DNA from: Symbiodinium natans
Taxonomy: Eukaryota; Sar; Dinophyceae; Suessiales; Symbiodiniaceae
Direction of reading: 5' to 3'
Length of the DNA: 64,000 bases
Assembly (NCBI GenBank): GCA_905221605.1
Contig: CAJNDS010000222.1
Coordinates: 1-64,000, forward strand
Both the position numbers and the translations under genes were made by a program. The notes beneath the pieces were generated by a model. That model saw only the letters and a program-made list of their open reading frames with translations, was not told the origin of the DNA and ran no database searches. Of the stretch, positions 62,640 to 64,000 are shown piece after piece (the stretch's first letter is position 1; every line of letters begins with the position of its first letter).

Positions 62640-63385
62640 GTTTAGGGTTTAGGGCTAGGGTTTAGGGTTTAGGATTCAGGATTTAGGATTTAGGGTTCAG
62701 CATGGGGTTGGGGGTTTTAACGTGTGAGGGTGTCAGAGTTCAGCGATTGCGGACGCTTTATTTGAGGCTTGGTGTTTGTAGGCAGAGGCAGTGATATAAG
62801 GCTTGAGAAAGGCTCAGAAGGGTTTATGGCGAGTCATCAACGGGCCCTCCCTAAACCCGTAGGCTTGGCGGGCCTGAACCTTATAAGCCCAGAACCCTGA
62901 GTTCTTAACACCGCGTGCTCAACAGGACTCCGACCCAGCGCCCTGCACTGAAGCCGCTAATTCTTACCTGAAAAGCCTAATTACCCAAATAAGAGGCTAC
63001 TATACCCCCAAAATAGGAAACTGTAGCCCATAATTACGGTCTACTGCTTTTCAAGGTAGGGTTTAGGGTTTTATATGGGTTTAGGATTTGGGGGGTTTGC
63101 AGGGTTCAGAGTTTGGGCGGACCGTGAAGGATCCTACCCCGTACCCTAACTTCCCGCTACCCAGAACAAGTCCCCAATTCAGTCTTATTTGAGCTTCATA
63201 TGAGTGAGTGACCCGAAAGACAAAACCCTAAATCCTGAACTCCTGGACCCCACAGTTGCACCTTCTTCCACTGGCCATGGACACTCGGCTATTTCGAACC
63301 CCCTAAATTAAAACTACGGGGGGGGGGGGGGGGGGGTGGGTCTTAGAATTCATGGTTCACTTGGATCTAAGTGCTCTAAATAGGT

Positions 63386-63422
<37 letters not shown>

Positions 63423-63520
63423 TTTATTTATTTACTTATTTATTTATATGTATATATATATATATATATTTATTTATTTATATTTATATTTATTTATATA
63501 ACTCCCGTAATAATTCTCCG
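62640..63520. other. Spacer with microsatellites
   Basis: TTTAGGG-like runs at 62640-62700, G tract at 63319-63335, (TA)n at 63388-63420 and 63452-63470, TTTA/TTTAT repeats to 63500. Confidence 0.5.
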
Positions 63521-63527
63521 TACTCAC

Positions 63528-63832
63528 AGCAAGACAACGCACAAAGTCTCCATGATCTCCAGGGAGGGCGCCGACTTCTTCTCGGCCACCGCTGTCAGAG
63601 CCTGCCAGAGCTTTCGGGGAAGTCAGGGCCTCTTCGGAGCTTTTGCTTGTCTTTTTTTAGCAATTTCGGGTCTCCAAAAAGTAGGATCTGCAGGGTGTAG
63701 GGTTTAATGATAGACTTTGAGGGTTTTGTTGGGGGCAAGAGGACCTCCTGAAGGTTGTCAGTACTTGGGGGCTCTTTTAAGTCATCGTTTAGGGTGTCCA
63801 TGGCCGTGCAGAACACGGATTTCGCCGCCTTT
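63528..63832 (-). CDS. Two-exon chain of an unknown protein
   Basis: Exons 63748-63832 (KAAKSVFCTAMDTLNDDLKE then PPSTDNLQ; acceptor AACTCAG|A, GA donor) and 63528-63610 (LWQALTAVAEKKSAPSLEIM then ETLCVVLL; acceptor CGAAAG, donor CT|GTGAGTA, near consensus). Phases match (0). Helical; no family recognised. An alternative frame in the second exon is also open. Confidence 0.48.
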
Positions 63833-64000
63833 CTGAGTTTTCAAAAGGGTTTAGGGCTGAAAGGGCTTATGGGGCCTAATCGGATTCACAGTGTTTATGG
63901 GGTCATAGGGTTGTTTAGGGTCTAGGGTGTTGGGGCAGGCCTTCAACCCTGGACCCCATTTCAGCAGATTTGCATCTAGGGTTTATAGGATGAGGTTGCA

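Overview
The window looks like nuclear DNA of a dinoflagellate. Four independent signs point there. (1) The 3' half of the dinoflagellate spliced-leader sequence sits inside a retrotransposon LTR. (2) Introns with recognisable flanking exons often start with GC or GA instead of GT and commonly have AG|G at both ends. (3) Almost every exon I can support lies on the same (minus) strand, as in the long one-way gene blocks of dinoflagellates. (4) Telomere-type heptamers (TTTAGGG/CCCTAAA) are everywhere, in both orientations. Species cannot be told from this.

The only long open reading frame is an intact Ty1/copia-like LTR retrotransposon at 8408-18332 (plus strand). It has two identical 228-bp LTRs, a 5-bp target duplication (CCCTA) inside a telomere-like array, a primer-binding site matching a methionine-tRNA anticodon arm, and one uninterrupted polyprotein of about 3091 residues. 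Besides gag, integrase, reverse transcriptase and RNase H, the polyprotein seems to carry a tandemly duplicated protease, a DNA cytosine-methyltransferase-like domain, a 2-oxoglutarate/Fe(II)-oxygenase-like domain and a membrane-spanning C-terminus.

The other 54 kb has almost no long ORFs because its genes are cut into exons of roughly 20-150 bp. Their introns and spacers hold telomere-like arrays, short inverted-repeat elements and homopolymer runs. By translating the unique islands between arrays and matching phases across introns I recovered, all on the minus strand: an ankyrin-repeat gene end (3958-4515), a ubiquitin-like domain gene start (19663-20938), a TPPP/p25-alpha-like gene (46066-48310), and a membrane protein with a TIR-like cytosolic domain (about 53836-59636). 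Further phase-consistent exon chains occur at 24962-28645, 61877-62626 and 63528-63832. About twenty more single exons are possible but weaker. Part of the TPPP intron contains coding-looking stretches that cannot belong to that gene, so exons without homology should be read with caution.

Mobile DNA outside the retrotransposon includes a 1340-bp TIR element (6878-8217) that also sits in a telomere-like array and carries a run of CACGTG-type palindromes, a 120-bp MITE with related ends (42906-43025), an 11-copy MITE family (some copies invaded by telomere repeats), a MITE whose ends abut exon edges, and a 543-bp tandem duplication of a foldback element (4583-5666). No tRNA, rRNA or CRISPR was seen. 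A short U6 snRNA-like relic is at 45599-45638.
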